NCBI GenBank assembly: GCA_020845995.1 | Contig: JADLES010000082.1 | Location: 1-39,971 of the forward strand | Length of the DNA: 39,971 nucleotides | Direction: 5' to 3' | DNA from: Burkholderiales bacterium | GTDB lineage: Bacteria; Pseudomonadota; Gammaproteobacteria; Burkholderiales; SG8-39 | Shown: positions 8,993 to 19,106 of the stretch, piece after piece | Numbering within the stretch: the first letter of the stretch is position 1 | Layout: every line of letters starts with the position of its first letter | The notes under the pieces: model-generated | The model's database searches: none | The model's input: the letters and a program-made list of their open reading frames with translations, nothing else | Told to the model about the DNA's origin: nothing | Position numbers and translations under genes: made by a program

Positions 8993-9412
8993 TCAGCCCT
9001 TCTGCGCGCCGAAGGTGCCGCGGCCGATCGCGGTCAGGCGCCCCTGGTCGTCGACCACGTCGATATCCACCACGCCGACGGTGCGGCCGAGGCGGCGCAC
9101 CGTCGCGGTGCCGACCAGCCGCGCGCCCGTTGAGGGGCGCAGGTAATCGACGCGCAGGTTGATCGTCGGCACGCCGCCCTTCACCATCACCGAGACCGCG
9201 AAATCGCCGACGGTGTCGATCATCGCCGCCACCGGGCCGCCGTGGAACTGGCCGCTGCCCGCGCCGCGCTCGAGCTCCGCGCGCATCGGCATCTCCATGC
9301 TCACCACGCCGCGCTCGGCGTCCACCGAGAGCGCGCGCAGCCCGAGAAAGCGGATGAACGGCGAGCTGTCGAGCCAGCGCTGCACGGCATCGGTGGACAC
9401 GGGAGGCTCCAT
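8993..9412 (-). CDS. PaaI-type hotdog-fold acyl-CoA thioesterase
   Basis: A 139-residue single hotdog domain. The helix motif GSGQFHGGPVAAMIDTVGDF holds the HGG and acidic D expected of the PaaI/YdiI family, and NLRVDYLRPS is the usual following strand. It probably hydrolyses aromatic or medium-chain acyl-CoA esters in the cytoplasm, as housekeeping for a CoA-dependent pathway. An alternative GTG start at 9400 (VSTDAVQRW) has GGAG about six bases upstream and may be the true start, which would remove four residues. It lies 29 bases after the DUF2817 gene and four bases before the ligase. Confidence 0.88.
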   Translation of the reverse strand: MEPPVSTDAVQRWLDSSPFIRFLGLRALSVDAERGVVSMEMPMRAELERGAGSGQFHGGPVAAMIDTVGDFAVSVMVKGGVPTINLRVDYLRPSTGARLVGTATVRRLGRTVGVVDIDVVDDQGRLTAIGRGTFGAQKG

Positions 9413-9441
9413 GATCGTTTGCGCCGGCGACCGGGCGCGGC

Positions 9442-10539
9442 TCAGAGGCGCCCGAGTCCGCGCAGCGCCTGCGCGATCACCTGCTCGGTGCGGAAGACGA
9501 CCAGCTCGCGCCAGTCGTCGCGCGGCGGGGAGAAGATGTCGCGCAGCCGCCGGCGCACGCGCCGGCCCACCGGCGAGCGCAGATCGCCGTGCCGACGCAG
9601 CCAGGCCTCGGCGCGCAGCGCGCCGACGACCCGGTCGAATGCGTAAGTGCCGAATTCGAGCGCGATGAGCGGCGCGGCGCGGCGCCCGAGCCAGCGTTCG
9701 TAGCCGTCGTAGGTCGTGCCGTCGAGGTCCGAAGACACCGAGGCGCCCGCGCGCGGCTCGGTCAGCGACGGTCCGTACCAGCTCCGCGCGAGCCGGGCGA
9801 GGGCGCCGCGCGGCGCATGAAAGCTGAGCGGCTCGCCGTTGCCGTAGGGTCCGAGCCCTGTGTGCAGGTCGACGAGGGCGACATGCTTCGCGCGGGCGGC
9901 ATAGCTCCGCAGCAACGCGCGATGCGTGCGGTGCGACCAGGTCGGCCTGCGCCCGGCGTAAAAAAGCCCGTCCGGGTGCGAGATCTGGCCGCGCCCGAGC
10001 GCGGTCTGGAACGCGCGCAGGCCGTGTTTCGCGATGTACGCGCGGATCGCCCGGTCGCCCGCGGCGCGCTTGGCGCCGGTGAGAGTCTCAGGAATGAGAT
10101 GCGGATCGAGGCGCGCGTATTCGGGATTCGCCGGGGTCTGGCCGCCGGGTGCGCGGAAATTCCGGTTCAGGTCGACGCCGTCCTCGGTGGTGCGCATGTC
10201 CCAGGCGAAGCCGTACGGATTGATCGCGTGCACCATGAGGACCGCGACGCCGCGCGGCAGCGAACCGGGGGCGTGCCTCGCGATCCAGGCGACCTGCGCG
10301 CCCGAGCCGGCGTAACCCTCCACGCCGTGCGTTCCCGAGAGCACGATCAGCAGGCGCCGGGCGCCGTGCTCGCCGATGAGCGCCGCGTCGGTCGCGAGCG
10401 CGCCGCCATCGGGGCCCCGCGGCCGCGCCGGGAAGCTGCGCACCCGCAGTCCCGCGCGCCCACAGGCCGCGGCAAACCTGGCCCGCGCATCGGCGTAGCT
10501 CGCGCCGAAGAACTTCCGGATTCGCGCCGCGTCGCTCAC
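9442..10539 (-). CDS. DUF2817 / M14-like zinc metallohydrolase
   Basis: A 365-residue protein of the DUF2817 family, related to M14 carboxypeptidases and succinylglutamate desuccinylase/aspartoacylase. The likely zinc ligands are H71 and E74 in SGTHGVEGYAG and H226 in VDLHTGLG; E295 in LIALEFGTY is in place to be the catalytic glutamate, and VDLNRNF (122-128) matches the substrate-binding Asn-Arg element of M14 enzymes. No signal peptide, so it is cytoplasmic. The GTG start overlaps the stop of the PLP-enzyme gene (GTGA), implying obligate co-translation. The natural substrate of the family is poorly known; an amide or peptide bond is the expected target. Confidence 0.87.
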   Translation of the reverse strand: MSDAARIRKFFGASYADARARFAAACGRAGLRVRSFPARPRGPDGGALATDAALIGEHGARRLLIVLSGTHGVEGYAGSGAQVAWIARHAPGSLPRGVAVLMVHAINPYGFAWDMRTTEDGVDLNRNFRAPGGQTPANPEYARLDPHLIPETLTGAKRAAGDRAIRAYIAKHGLRAFQTALGRGQISHPDGLFYAGRRPTWSHRTHRALLRSYAARAKHVALVDLHTGLGPYGNGEPLSFHAPRGALARLARSWYGPSLTEPRAGASVSSDLDGTTYDGYERWLGRRAAPLIALEFGTYAFDRVVGALRAEAWLRRHGDLRSPVGRRVRRRLRDIFSPPRDDWRELVVFRTEQVIAQALRGLGRL

Positions 10540-12065
10540 CCGGCGAGCAGCTCTTGCACCGCCGCGCGGGTGGAGAACGTGGCCGCGGTGTCGAACGCGA
10601 AGCTGCGATGCCGGTAGTCGCCGTTCTCCAGGCGCTCGTAGAGCGGCAGCAGCTCGTCGCGGCGTGCGGCAATCTCGCGCAGCGCGGCGACCAGGGCGTC
10701 GACGTCCTCCGGCGTGCTGTAGACGCCGAAGCTTGCCCGGACCATGCCGCGGTGCTGTTCGGCCAGGCGCTCCAGCTCCTGGTTCGACAGTTTCTCGGCG
10801 ACTCCCTCCAGGCTCATCATCACCATCTCGCGCACGTAGGGGTGCGCGCAGAAGCATTCGTTGCGCACGGCGACGTTGAAGTAGTCGTTCAGCACCGCCG
10901 CGGTGAAGGCATGGTCGCAGCCCTCGAGGTTGAAGGCGACCGCCCCAACGAGCGCGCAGTCCTCCACGCTTGCCGGACCGTAGACCACGATACCGGGCAC
11001 GGTCGCCAGCGCCCGCAGGGCGTAGGCCATGAGCCGGCGCTCCTCCGCGGCGATCGTCTCCATGCCGACCTGCTGCAGGGCATAGAGCGCCGCGGCCAGG
11101 CCGATGGCGCCGGGGATGTTGGGAGTTCCCGCCTCTTCGCGTTCCGGGAAATGGTCCGAAACCGTGTACCGGTCGAGCCATACGGCGTCGACCATGCCAC
11201 CGCCGACTTCCTCGGGCTCGATACCGGCGAACAGTTCCTTGCGCGCCACGACGACGCCCGGCGCGCCGGGCGCATACGCCTTGTGACCCGAGAACGCCAG
11301 CACGTCGATGTCGCGCCCGGCGTCCGCATGGCCGCTCATCCGGATCGGCGCATGCACGACCATCTGCGCCGCATCGACCACGATGAGCGCACCGTGACGA
11401 TGGGCCAGTGCGGCGATGTCGTGGACCGGGTTGACGAATCCGGTCACGTTCGAGACGCCGGTGACGGCCACATAGTTGATCCGCGGGCCATGCGTCTCGA
11501 AGGCCGACTTCAGCCTCGCCATGTCGATACCGCCGAGCGACTGGCCCGCGAGGCCGGAGGGAACGTGCACGACCTCGGCGAAGTGCTTGCGGTGCGGCAG
11601 GTCGTTCGAGTGATGCTCCATGCTGGAGGTCACCACCAGGTCGCGCCCGGGTCGCGCCCGGCGCAAGGTCCGGGCGACGCGGTTCATTCCGGCGGTCGTG
11701 CCGCTGCCGGTGAAGAAGCACATCCAGCGCGCCGGATCGGCCGAGACAAACTCCAGCACCAGGCGGTGCGCCCACGCGAATTCGGTCGTCGACAGGCGCG
11801 CAGCGTAGTGCAGCGTGCTGTGCGTGTTGGCGTAGTGTGGCTGATAGCGGTCGAGCACCTTTTGCACGAGCCCCAGTCGCAGGGTGCTCGCCGCGCTGTC
11901 GAGGTAGACCCGGCGCCTTGCCGGGCCCTCCGCCACCGGGTAGCGGACGTCCAGCCCGATGACGTCGCGCCGCAGCCTGTCCAGGCGAGCCGCCGCCTTC
12001 GGCCGGATCTCCGATGGGGCGCCGGAAGAGGCGGGGAGGGCGGCGTGCGTTCGCTCGGCGGACAC
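10536..12065 (-). CDS. Class V aminotransferase-fold PLP enzyme, cysteine-desulfurase (SufS/CsdA)-like, with C-terminal extension
   Basis: A 509-residue PLP enzyme from the GTG at 12065 (a TTG at 12098 is an alternative; neither has a good ribosome site). SufS-like landmarks in order: MEHHSNDLPHR, VDAAQMVVH (PLP-binding Asp), SGHKAYAPGAPG with the Schiff-base Lys (residue 261), AGTPNIPGAIGL and VRNECFCAHPYV, where Cys406 lines up with the catalytic cysteine of SufS. About 45 residues follow the usual C-terminal RASFGVYSTPEDVDALV segment, making it roughly 100 residues longer than SufS. No suf/isc genes are nearby, so a dedicated Fe-S role is unlikely; C-S or C-N bond cleavage in catabolism is the alternative (inference). 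Confidence 0.86.
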   Translation of the reverse strand: MSAERTHAALPASSGAPSEIRPKAAARLDRLRRDVIGLDVRYPVAEGPARRRVYLDSAASTLRLGLVQKVLDRYQPHYANTHSTLHYAARLSTTEFAWAHRLVLEFVSADPARWMCFFTGSGTTAGMNRVARTLRRARPGRDLVVTSSMEHHSNDLPHRKHFAEVVHVPSGLAGQSLGGIDMARLKSAFETHGPRINYVAVTGVSNVTGFVNPVHDIAALAHRHGALIVVDAAQMVVHAPIRMSGHADAGRDIDVLAFSGHKAYAPGAPGVVVARKELFAGIEPEEVGGGMVDAVWLDRYTVSDHFPEREEAGTPNIPGAIGLAAALYALQQVGMETIAAEERRLMAYALRALATVPGIVVYGPASVEDCALVGAVAFNLEGCDHAFTAAVLNDYFNVAVRNECFCAHPYVREMVMMSLEGVAEKLSNQELERLAEQHRGMVRASFGVYSTPEDVDALVAALREIAARRDELLPLYERLENGDYRHRSFAFDTAATFSTRAAVQELLAG

Positions 12066-12099
12066 GCGGCGAATTCTAGCAGCGCGCGCGGCGGTCAAC

Positions 12100-13029
12100 T
12101 CAGCGTCCGGCCCCGACGAACTCCATCAGCGGCTGCGTCAGGCTCTCGTCGCCGGTGTTGACGGCGTACATCTCCGAGATGTGGCCGTGACCGTCGAGCA
12201 CCGCCAGGCGCGGGCAGCGGCCCTGGGCGCACAGCGCGTCGTTCAGGATCTTCGCCTGGTCGATGAAGAACCGAGGGTCGAGCTCCGCGTAGACGAGCAT
12301 CAGCGGGATCGGCGCCTCCAGCAGCCCCGGCAGCGAGGAGGTCTCGGCGCTTCCCGCCTTCTCGCCGAAGTAGGCGAACTCGGGCTTGTCCGGCTTCATC
12401 TTCTCGAACGCGTACACTCCCGAGACCAGCACCGCGCCCGCCAGGCCGATGTTGCCGGACTTCCAGTGCTGCGGGAAGGCGACGTACGAGGCGGCGTGCA
12501 CCGCGCCCGCCGAATGCCCCACGATGAACACGCGCCGCGGGTCGCCGCCGTAGGCGGCGATATTGGCCTGCACCCACGCAACCGCGGCGCCCATGTCCGC
12601 CGCGCCGGACGGCCAGCGGTATTGCGGCGCGAGCCGGTAGGTCATGTTCACGCCCACCATGCCGTGGCGCGCGGCGGCGAGCATGACGTTGTCGTAGAAC
12701 GGACTGCCCGGCGAGCGCTTGTTGCCCGCCACGAACGCGCCTCCGTGCACGAAGATGAGCACCGGCCGCGGGCCCGCGCCCTCCCGCGGCACGAAGACGT
12801 CGAGCGCATGGCGTGCATCGGGACCGTACTTGAGGTCCCGCGTGACGCGCACGTCTGGGTAAGGCTCCTTCGGGTGCAGCGGCGCGTAGATTGCCGCCGT
12901 CTTCGGCGGATCGATGACCGGACCGATCGCCCGCACCCGCGCCTCGATCTCCGGCGGCATGCGCGTTTGCGCGCAGGCCGAGGCCAGCGCGACCAGCAGA
13001 ACCGCCGACAGGTTTCGTCTCGCTCTCAT
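12100..13029 (-). CDS. Exported lipoprotein alpha/beta hydrolase (esterase/carboxylesterase-like)
   Basis: A 309-residue alpha/beta hydrolase of the hormone-sensitive-lipase/kynurenine-formamidase-like type. The N-terminus MRARRNLSAVLLVALASAC is a lipoprotein signal with lipobox LASAC, so the protein should be anchored in the envelope. HGGAF is the oxyanion-hole motif, GHSAG holds the nucleophile serine, and an Asp in LVYAELDPRF and His in GHGHISEM complete the triad. The ATG at 13029 is set by GGGAGGG seven bases upstream. It starts 44 bases after the M24 gene and its stop lies 34 bases before the PLP-enzyme GTG. It probably cleaves an ester or amide outside the cytoplasm before import. Confidence 0.9.
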   Translation of the reverse strand: MRARRNLSAVLLVALASACAQTRMPPEIEARVRAIGPVIDPPKTAAIYAPLHPKEPYPDVRVTRDLKYGPDARHALDVFVPREGAGPRPVLIFVHGGAFVAGNKRSPGSPFYDNVMLAAARHGMVGVNMTYRLAPQYRWPSGAADMGAAVAWVQANIAAYGGDPRRVFIVGHSAGAVHAASYVAFPQHWKSGNIGLAGAVLVSGVYAFEKMKPDKPEFAYFGEKAGSAETSSLPGLLEAPIPLMLVYAELDPRFFIDQAKILNDALCAQGRCPRLAVLDGHGHISEMYAVNTGDESLTQPLMEFVGAGR

Positions 13030-13073
13030 GGTTGCCCTCCCATGGCTCCAGCCGCAGAGTACCGAACCCGCGG

Positions 13074-14237
13074 TCATCCGCCGAGTACCCAAGGCTCAAT
13101 GGGTGTGCCGGACAGGCACTCCGAACCTGTTTCGGTCACCACCACCGGCCGCTCGAAACGCAGCCCGCCCACCCCTGGCAGGTTGCAGGTGAGTGCCATG
13201 ATCTCGAGGAAGTTCGGCTGAAGCACGATGTCCGGATCGCTCACGTACGGCATGTAGACGTCAGTAAAAGCGGGGAACCACTCGTTACCGAAATGACCGA
13301 TACCGTGCCCGAAGCCGCGGATCATCCCGCCCCAGCCGTTGTCGAGCGTAAACTTCCGGATAGCGCCCGCAGCTTCCCCGATCGTCCTGCCAGGCCGAAC
13401 CGCCTCAAGCATGTACGTGCAGGTCTGCACATAGGCGTCGATTACCCGCTCCTGCGCTGTAGTGGGCTTGCCCAGAATCGCGTTGTGTGAGACGTCTCCG
13501 AGCATCAGCCCGTACATGCCGTGCACGTCCAGGACCACGAACTCTCCGCGCTGAACAAGCTTGCGCGTGGGCGGCGTGCAGGCGCCGGTCCAGCTGCGGT
13601 GGCCTGAGCCGATCTCCTGGCCGCCGGTGAAAGTCCAAGCAAACTCGCTGCCCCGCGCGCGCAACTCGTGCTCGGCGATGCCGGCGATCTCGACCTCACT
13701 CTGTCCGAGTCGCACAGTCGCACGCAACCGGTCCTGCGCGCTGTCACACATTGCCGTCGCCTGCCGCATGAGCGCAATCTGCTCGGGTTCCTTGATGAGC
13801 ATCAGACGGTCAATGAGGTCGGTGACATTGACGATTTCCGCGCCAGGGCAGCCGCGCTCGAGCATGCGGTACTCCTCGTGCGTAATATTGCCCTCGGGCA
13901 GGTACCACGAGTAGCCGTCCTCGACCCCGATACGGCGCTGCTGCAGACCGAGTTCTGCGACGCAACGCACGGCTGTGTCCATCATTGGAGTTCGTCCGTA
14001 GGGCAAGATTCGCCGCAGCCACCCTTCCTCGGCAACTCGCACGGCGTCCATCGATACCGTGAGCACCTGAACCTCGCCCTCCGCCGGAACGATCGCCGCG
14101 CTGCGCCAGGGAACGAAGGTGCCGGTCACATGGGTGATCGTCTTCAACCGCGTAGCCACCAGCACGTCGACTCCGGCACGCCGCAGCACGTCCTGCAGTG
14201 CTCGAATGCGCCTAGCGTAGTCAATGTGAATCTGCAT
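13074..14237 (-). CDS. M24 family metallohydrolase (Xaa-Pro peptidase/creatinase fold)
   Basis: A 387-residue pita-bread-fold protein: N-terminal creatinase-like domain (residues 1-145) and C-terminal catalytic domain. All five positions of the dinuclear metal site appear present: D237 (VVLDVHG), D248 (LGDVSHN), H311 (GFGHGIGH), E345 (FLEIM) and E362 (LRFERPVVVTETG). This fits a metallopeptidase (aminopeptidase P/prolidase) rather than metal-free creatinase, although the E345 context is unusual. The start codon shares one base with the ligase stop (TGATG), and GGAG lies nine bases upstream. In an operon with an importer and a CoA ligase it may hydrolyse an imported amide or dipeptide-like compound (inference). 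Confidence 0.88.
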   Translation of the reverse strand: MQIHIDYARRIRALQDVLRRAGVDVLVATRLKTITHVTGTFVPWRSAAIVPAEGEVQVLTVSMDAVRVAEEGWLRRILPYGRTPMMDTAVRCVAELGLQQRRIGVEDGYSWYLPEGNITHEEYRMLERGCPGAEIVNVTDLIDRLMLIKEPEQIALMRQATAMCDSAQDRLRATVRLGQSEVEIAGIAEHELRARGSEFAWTFTGGQEIGSGHRSWTGACTPPTRKLVQRGEFVVLDVHGMYGLMLGDVSHNAILGKPTTAQERVIDAYVQTCTYMLEAVRPGRTIGEAAGAIRKFTLDNGWGGMIRGFGHGIGHFGNEWFPAFTDVYMPYVSDPDIVLQPNFLEIMALTCNLPGVGGLRFERPVVVTETGSECLSGTPIEPWVLGG

Positions 14238-15766
14238 CAGGAGTCTCCAATTGAGATGTGGTGCCGCTCGCGCAGCACGGTTTTGAGAACCTTACCGGAA
14301 GCGGTTCTTGGAAGCTCGCGCACGAACTCAACCAGCCGCGGGCACTTGAATCCGGCGAGACGCCGACGGCAGTGCTCGACGAGCACCTCGGAGCTCACCG
14401 CGCCTGGCGTTCGTGGTACGACAAACGCTTTCACCGCCTCCCCCCAGCGGGTGTCGGGCACCCCCACGACGGCGCACTCGGCCACTCCCGGGTTCGTGCG
14501 CAGGACATCCTCCACCTCACGCGGATAGATGTTCTCGCCGCCGCTGATAATGATGTCCGACTTGCGATCAACGACGTAGACGAACCCTTCTTCATCCACG
14601 CATCCGAGATCGCCGGCAGTGAACCACCCCGCGTGCAGTGCTGCGGCCGTGCGCTCCGGACTCCTGAAGTAAGCGTCGAATCGACCAGGGCACCGGCTAA
14701 AGATCTCGCCAATTTTCCCAGGAGGCAAGACCTCGCCTAACTCCGATCGGATCTGCACTTCGGCGCCGAAGGCAGGCTGACCGCAGCAGCGTTCTTTGCG
14801 CAGTTGATCGCGCGGGTGCAGCACGGTGAGGAAGCCACTCTCCGTGGCTCCGTAGAACTCGTGCAACACCGGACCGTAGTGGCGGACTATCGCTTCCTTG
14901 ACTGGCGTCGGCAGCGGTGCGCCTCCGGTCACCAGCACGCGCAGCGAAGAGGCGCCCGCCGGCTCACTTGCGACCAGTTCTAGCAGCATGTCGAGCATCG
15001 TCGGTACGAGGAAGCTTGCGGTAATGCCCCCCTCGCGCAGCAATCGTGCTACCCGCGGCGCCGAGAACTCCTCCACCACGTGAACCGCTCCGCCAACCTG
15101 CAGGACCATCAGCGGCAGGAAGTTCACCCCGTGGAAGAACGGCGAAACCGCCAGGAACATGTCGTCGCGGTGAAATGCGAACTCGATGATCCCGAACCAC
15201 AGACACAGCGCGGTGCGCTCAAAGGAACGCACTACGCCCTTGGGGTCCCCGGTGGTACCCGAGGTGTACATCATCCAGAAGGGCGCATTCCAGTCCACCT
15301 CGATTCCAGGCTCGCCCTCGACGGGCGCGCACAGCTCCTCGACGGGCCGTGCCCCGGAGATTCGCGGTTCTCCGATCACGATCAGCCCGCCCGGTCGCAG
15401 CGCCACGAGCCGTGGCAAGACCGGCGCCACGGCATCCTGTTCCTCCGCCCCTACCACCAACCAGGTCGCCTCCGAATGATTGAATAACGTCTCGATCTCG
15501 CCCGGACGCAACCAGAAATTCAGCGTGACAAGGCGCATTCCCAGCTTGGCGCAGGCGTGGAACAGCTCCATGTACTCGATCGAGTTGCGAGCGAGCACAG
15601 CCACACAGTCGCCGGGGCGACAACCATCGCGCAGCAGACCGTGCGCGAGTCGATTCACCCGCGCGTTGACTTCGGCATAGTTGAAGCGGCGCCTGCCGTC
15701 GGCGAGGCAGAGCTGGTGCGGCTGTTTGGCCGCGTTGATGCGCAGAGCTTCGCCGATCGTCAACAT
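14237..15766 (-). CDS. AMP-binding acyl-CoA synthetase/ligase 2
   Basis: A 509-residue ANL-superfamily ligase. Motifs: YTSGTTGDPKG (167-177), FYGATESG (304-311), TAGDLG (383-388), DRKSDIIISGGENIYP (400-415) and catalytic K492 in TASGKVLK. The overall pattern resembles long-chain-fatty-acid/crotonobetaine-type CoA ligases (CaiC/FadK-like). The ATG at 15766 has GGGAGG eight bases upstream. It lies 40 bases after livF of system 2 and overlaps the M24 gene, so importer, ligase and hydrolase should be co-expressed. The likely product is a CoA thioester that may also be the ligand of the TetR at 20.7 kb (inference). Confidence 0.92.
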   Translation of the reverse strand: MLTIGEALRINAAKQPHQLCLADGRRRFNYAEVNARVNRLAHGLLRDGCRPGDCVAVLARNSIEYMELFHACAKLGMRLVTLNFWLRPGEIETLFNHSEATWLVVGAEEQDAVAPVLPRLVALRPGGLIVIGEPRISGARPVEELCAPVEGEPGIEVDWNAPFWMMYTSGTTGDPKGVVRSFERTALCLWFGIIEFAFHRDDMFLAVSPFFHGVNFLPLMVLQVGGAVHVVEEFSAPRVARLLREGGITASFLVPTMLDMLLELVASEPAGASSLRVLVTGGAPLPTPVKEAIVRHYGPVLHEFYGATESGFLTVLHPRDQLRKERCCGQPAFGAEVQIRSELGEVLPPGKIGEIFSRCPGRFDAYFRSPERTAAALHAGWFTAGDLGCVDEEGFVYVVDRKSDIIISGGENIYPREVEDVLRTNPGVAECAVVGVPDTRWGEAVKAFVVPRTPGAVSSEVLVEHCRRRLAGFKCPRLVEFVRELPRTASGKVLKTVLRERHHISIGDS

Positions 15767-15806
15767 CTTTCAGCCTCCCGTGGCGTCACTGAGCCGAGGC
15801 ACGTGT

Positions 15807-16503
<697 letters not shown>

Positions 16504-16520
<17 letters not shown>

Positions 16521-17235
16521 CGCGTCCGCCTAGGTAGGCCGCAACAACCGCCGGGTTTTCGGCAATCTGCGCGGGGCTGCCTTCACCAATCTTGCGTCCG
16601 TGGTGGATCACGATCACGCGGTCCGAGAGCCCCATCACCGCGTGCATATTGTGCTCGACCATGAGAATGGTCACGCCGGCGCGTGGCAGAGCTCGGACAA
16701 TTTCCATGATCTCATCGGTCTCAACCCGGGTGAGCCCGGCCATCACCTCGTCTAGCAGCACCAGCTTTGGGCCCGTCGCCAGCGCCTTCGCCATCTCAAG
16801 GCGTTTGCGGTCGGCGAGCGTCAGCGTGCGAGCCACCTGGTCGCAGCGCCCGGCGAGGTGCACCTGCGCAAGAATCGTGGCCGCGTGCGCGCGCGCCATC
16901 TTCGGGCTGGGGGCGCGCATGAAGGCACCGACTATCACATTATCGAGCACGGTCATATCGCCAAATGGGCGCACGATCTGGAAGGTGCGCGCAAGGCCGC
17001 GCGCGCAAATCGCAGGGGTGCTCAGCCGATCAATTCGAGTGCCGTCGAACCAGATCTCGCCACGCGTGGGCCGCTGAAACCCGGACGCCATCTCAAACAA
17101 CGTCGTCTTGCCAGCGCCATTGGGACCGATCAGGCCCACGATTTCGCCCGTCTCGACCGCAAATGAGACGTCCTCGACGGCACTCAATCCGCCGAACTGC
17201 TTCGCCAATCGCCGCACCTCGAGGAGCGCACTCAT
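16504..17235 (-). CDS. livG: Liv system 2 ABC transporter ATP-binding protein LivG
   Basis: A 243-residue ATPase with Walker [10 protein letters not shown] (37-45). The signature region is the divergent LTLADRKRLEMAKAL and Walker B reads LVLLDEVMAGL, with Val instead of the usual Pro after the catalytic Glu163. The D-E pair itself is intact, so the enzyme should be active; this variant is known from a LivG subgroup. The ATG at 17235 overlaps the livM stop (ATGA). An in-frame extension to 17274 adds a poor N-terminus and is not favoured. Confidence 0.93.
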
Positions 17236-18212
17236 CCGGCGTTCACCGAGCGCGGCGCGCCCGTGCGGTTCCACAAGTCACGCAGGATCCGTTGCACCCC
17301 GCGCGGCTCGCGACGCATGACGATCATCAATAGGAGTCCGTAGAGCATCATGTCCGCACCGACGATGCCTCCCAGCGCGCGCCGCGCGATCTCCTCCGCA
17401 GGCAAGAGCAGCAACGCACCAAGCAGTGGTCCAAAGACCGTTCCGCGCCCGCCGACGATGCACATTACCGCGATCTGCACGCTCAGGTTGGCGCTCAGCA
17501 CCTTATCCGGACTGATGAACATCACGAACTGCGCATAAAACGTGCCCCCTGCGGCGGTAAGTGCCGCGCTGAGCATCGCCGCCGCGAGTTTGCTGCGGGT
17601 GATGTCTATTCCCAGCGCAAGGGCGGCGTCCTGATCATTTCGGATGGCGACGAGGTGGAAACCCAGGCGCGAGCGCAGCAGAAGATAATTGATAGACAGT
17701 GCTATCGTGAGCATCACCACCACCACCGCGTAGTAAAACTCCTTGCGAGTGTGCTGGAATTGCAGCGGTGCATCGCGAAGCAGGGTTACCTCCAGTCCGC
17801 GCGGGCCACCGAGCAGCCCGTGCGAGTTTTCCACGGCGATCTTGAGGATCATCGCCGCGGCAAGCGTTGCGAGCGCGAAGTAGGCACCGCGCAGCCGGAA
17901 GCAGGGATAGCCGATAAGCGCCGCCGCGAGCGCGGCGAGCGCCGCCCCAGCGAACATGCCGAACCAGGGGCTCACGCCGAACTGGACGAAAAGCAGGGTG
18001 GAGGCATAGCCGCCGATGCCGAAGTAAGCCGCGTGGCCGAGCGAGAGCTGCCCCCCGATGCCACCGATGATATTCCAGGAAAGCGCGAGGTAGCCGTAGA
18101 GCAGCGTCAGGGTGACAATCGACAGAGCGTAGGGGCTCGGTGTTGCGAGAGGCACGACCATTGCCGCGACCAGCGCCGCACCGACGGCACCGCCTCGCGC
18201 TAGAGGTGTCAT
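17232..18212 (-). CDS. livM: Liv system 2 permease LivM
   Basis: A 326-residue polytopic membrane protein with the LivM marker GQLSLGHAAYFGIGGYAS near residue 54 and the coupling region AIRNDQDAALALGIDITRSK near 205. It overlaps both neighbours by ATGA junctions (livH upstream, livG downstream), showing a tightly coupled H-M-G set. It forms the pore with LivH. The sequence is clearly a different paralogue from LivM of systems 1 and 3. Confidence 0.93.
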   Translation of the reverse strand: MTPLARGGAVGAALVAAMVVPLATPSPYALSIVTLTLLYGYLALSWNIIGGIGGQLSLGHAAYFGIGGYASTLLFVQFGVSPWFGMFAGAALAALAAALIGYPCFRLRGAYFALATLAAAMILKIAVENSHGLLGGPRGLEVTLLRDAPLQFQHTRKEFYYAVVVVMLTIALSINYLLLRSRLGFHLVAIRNDQDAALALGIDITRSKLAAAMLSAALTAAGGTFYAQFVMFISPDKVLSANLSVQIAVMCIVGGRGTVFGPLLGALLLLPAEEIARRALGGIVGADMMLYGLLLMIVMRREPRGVQRILRDLWNRTGAPRSVNAG

Positions 18213-19090
18213 TCTTTCTCCAAGCCGAAGAGCCCGGTCGGACGGAAGTAGAGCACGGCAAGGAATATGCCGAAGATCAATATCTCCGAAAATGTCGCGG
18301 GCAGCAATTGCGCGCCTACCGACTCAATCACGCCAACCAGGATACCCCCCCAGAAGGCGCCGCCGATTGAGCCAATACCCCCAAGCACCACGATCACGAA
18401 GGCACGCAGCCCGAAGATGTCGCCGACGAAGGGATTGACTGGGTACATTGGTGCGAGCAGTGCGCCGGCAATCCCGAGTACCGCCAGGCCGATTGCGAAA
18501 GAGACCTGATAGACGCGTGCACTGTCGATTCCGAGTACGCTGGCGGCTTCGCGGTCCTGCCCCGCCGCCCGAATGTTTCGCCCAAGACGGGTATGTCGAA
18601 GGAATACTACGAGTGCAACGGTGGTAAGCGTCGAAAAAACGAAACCGGCGACCTGTGGATAGCCGAACATTAGCCCGCCGACGCTCGTCGTGCGGCCGAT
18701 CCAGTCGCCCTTGATCACCTGGTAGTCCGGGCCCGCGATCACCAGGAACAAATTGTCCAGGAAGATCCACAACCCGGTAGTGAAGATCAAGATTCCCATC
18801 GGCTCGCGAGTGGCCTCCTTGCGATAGATGTCCTCCAGGAGCCAGCGCTGAATCGCGAATCCGAGCACGAACATCACCACCGCGACCAGCGGGACGGCAA
18901 CGAGCGAATGCGCGCCAAGATAGCGAGACGCCCACAGCGAGATGTACATCGCGACCATCAGCAGCGAGCCGTGGGCGAAATTGATGATCTTCATCACGCC
19001 GAACTGCAGGCTCAAGCCCAGCGCGATTAGCCCGTAGAGCGCGCCGCTCGCGACGCCGTCCGCGAGCGCCTGCGCAAATACATCAATCAC
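18209..19090 (-). CDS. livH: Liv system 2 permease LivH
   Basis: A 293-residue membrane protein containing LQFGVMKIINFAHGSLLMVA, the LivH hallmark, near residue 29 and the coupling region GRNIRAAGQDREAASVLGI near 175. The long charged insert DIYRKEATREP around residue 90 is normal for LivH. The gene starts 123 bases after the binding-protein gene; that gap contains inverted repeats that may limit read-through. It ends four bases inside livM. Confidence 0.93.
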   Translation of the reverse strand: MIDVFAQALADGVASGALYGLIALGLSLQFGVMKIINFAHGSLLMVAMYISLWASRYLGAHSLVAVPLVAVVMFVLGFAIQRWLLEDIYRKEATREPMGILIFTTGLWIFLDNLFLVIAGPDYQVIKGDWIGRTTSVGGLMFGYPQVAGFVFSTLTTVALVVFLRHTRLGRNIRAAGQDREAASVLGIDSARVYQVSFAIGLAVLGIAGALLAPMYPVNPFVGDIFGLRAFVIVVLGGIGSIGGAFWGGILVGVIESVGAQLLPATFSEILIFGIFLAVLYFRPTGLFGLEKE

Positions 19091-19106
19091 GGCGCGCCCC
19101 GGCGTG

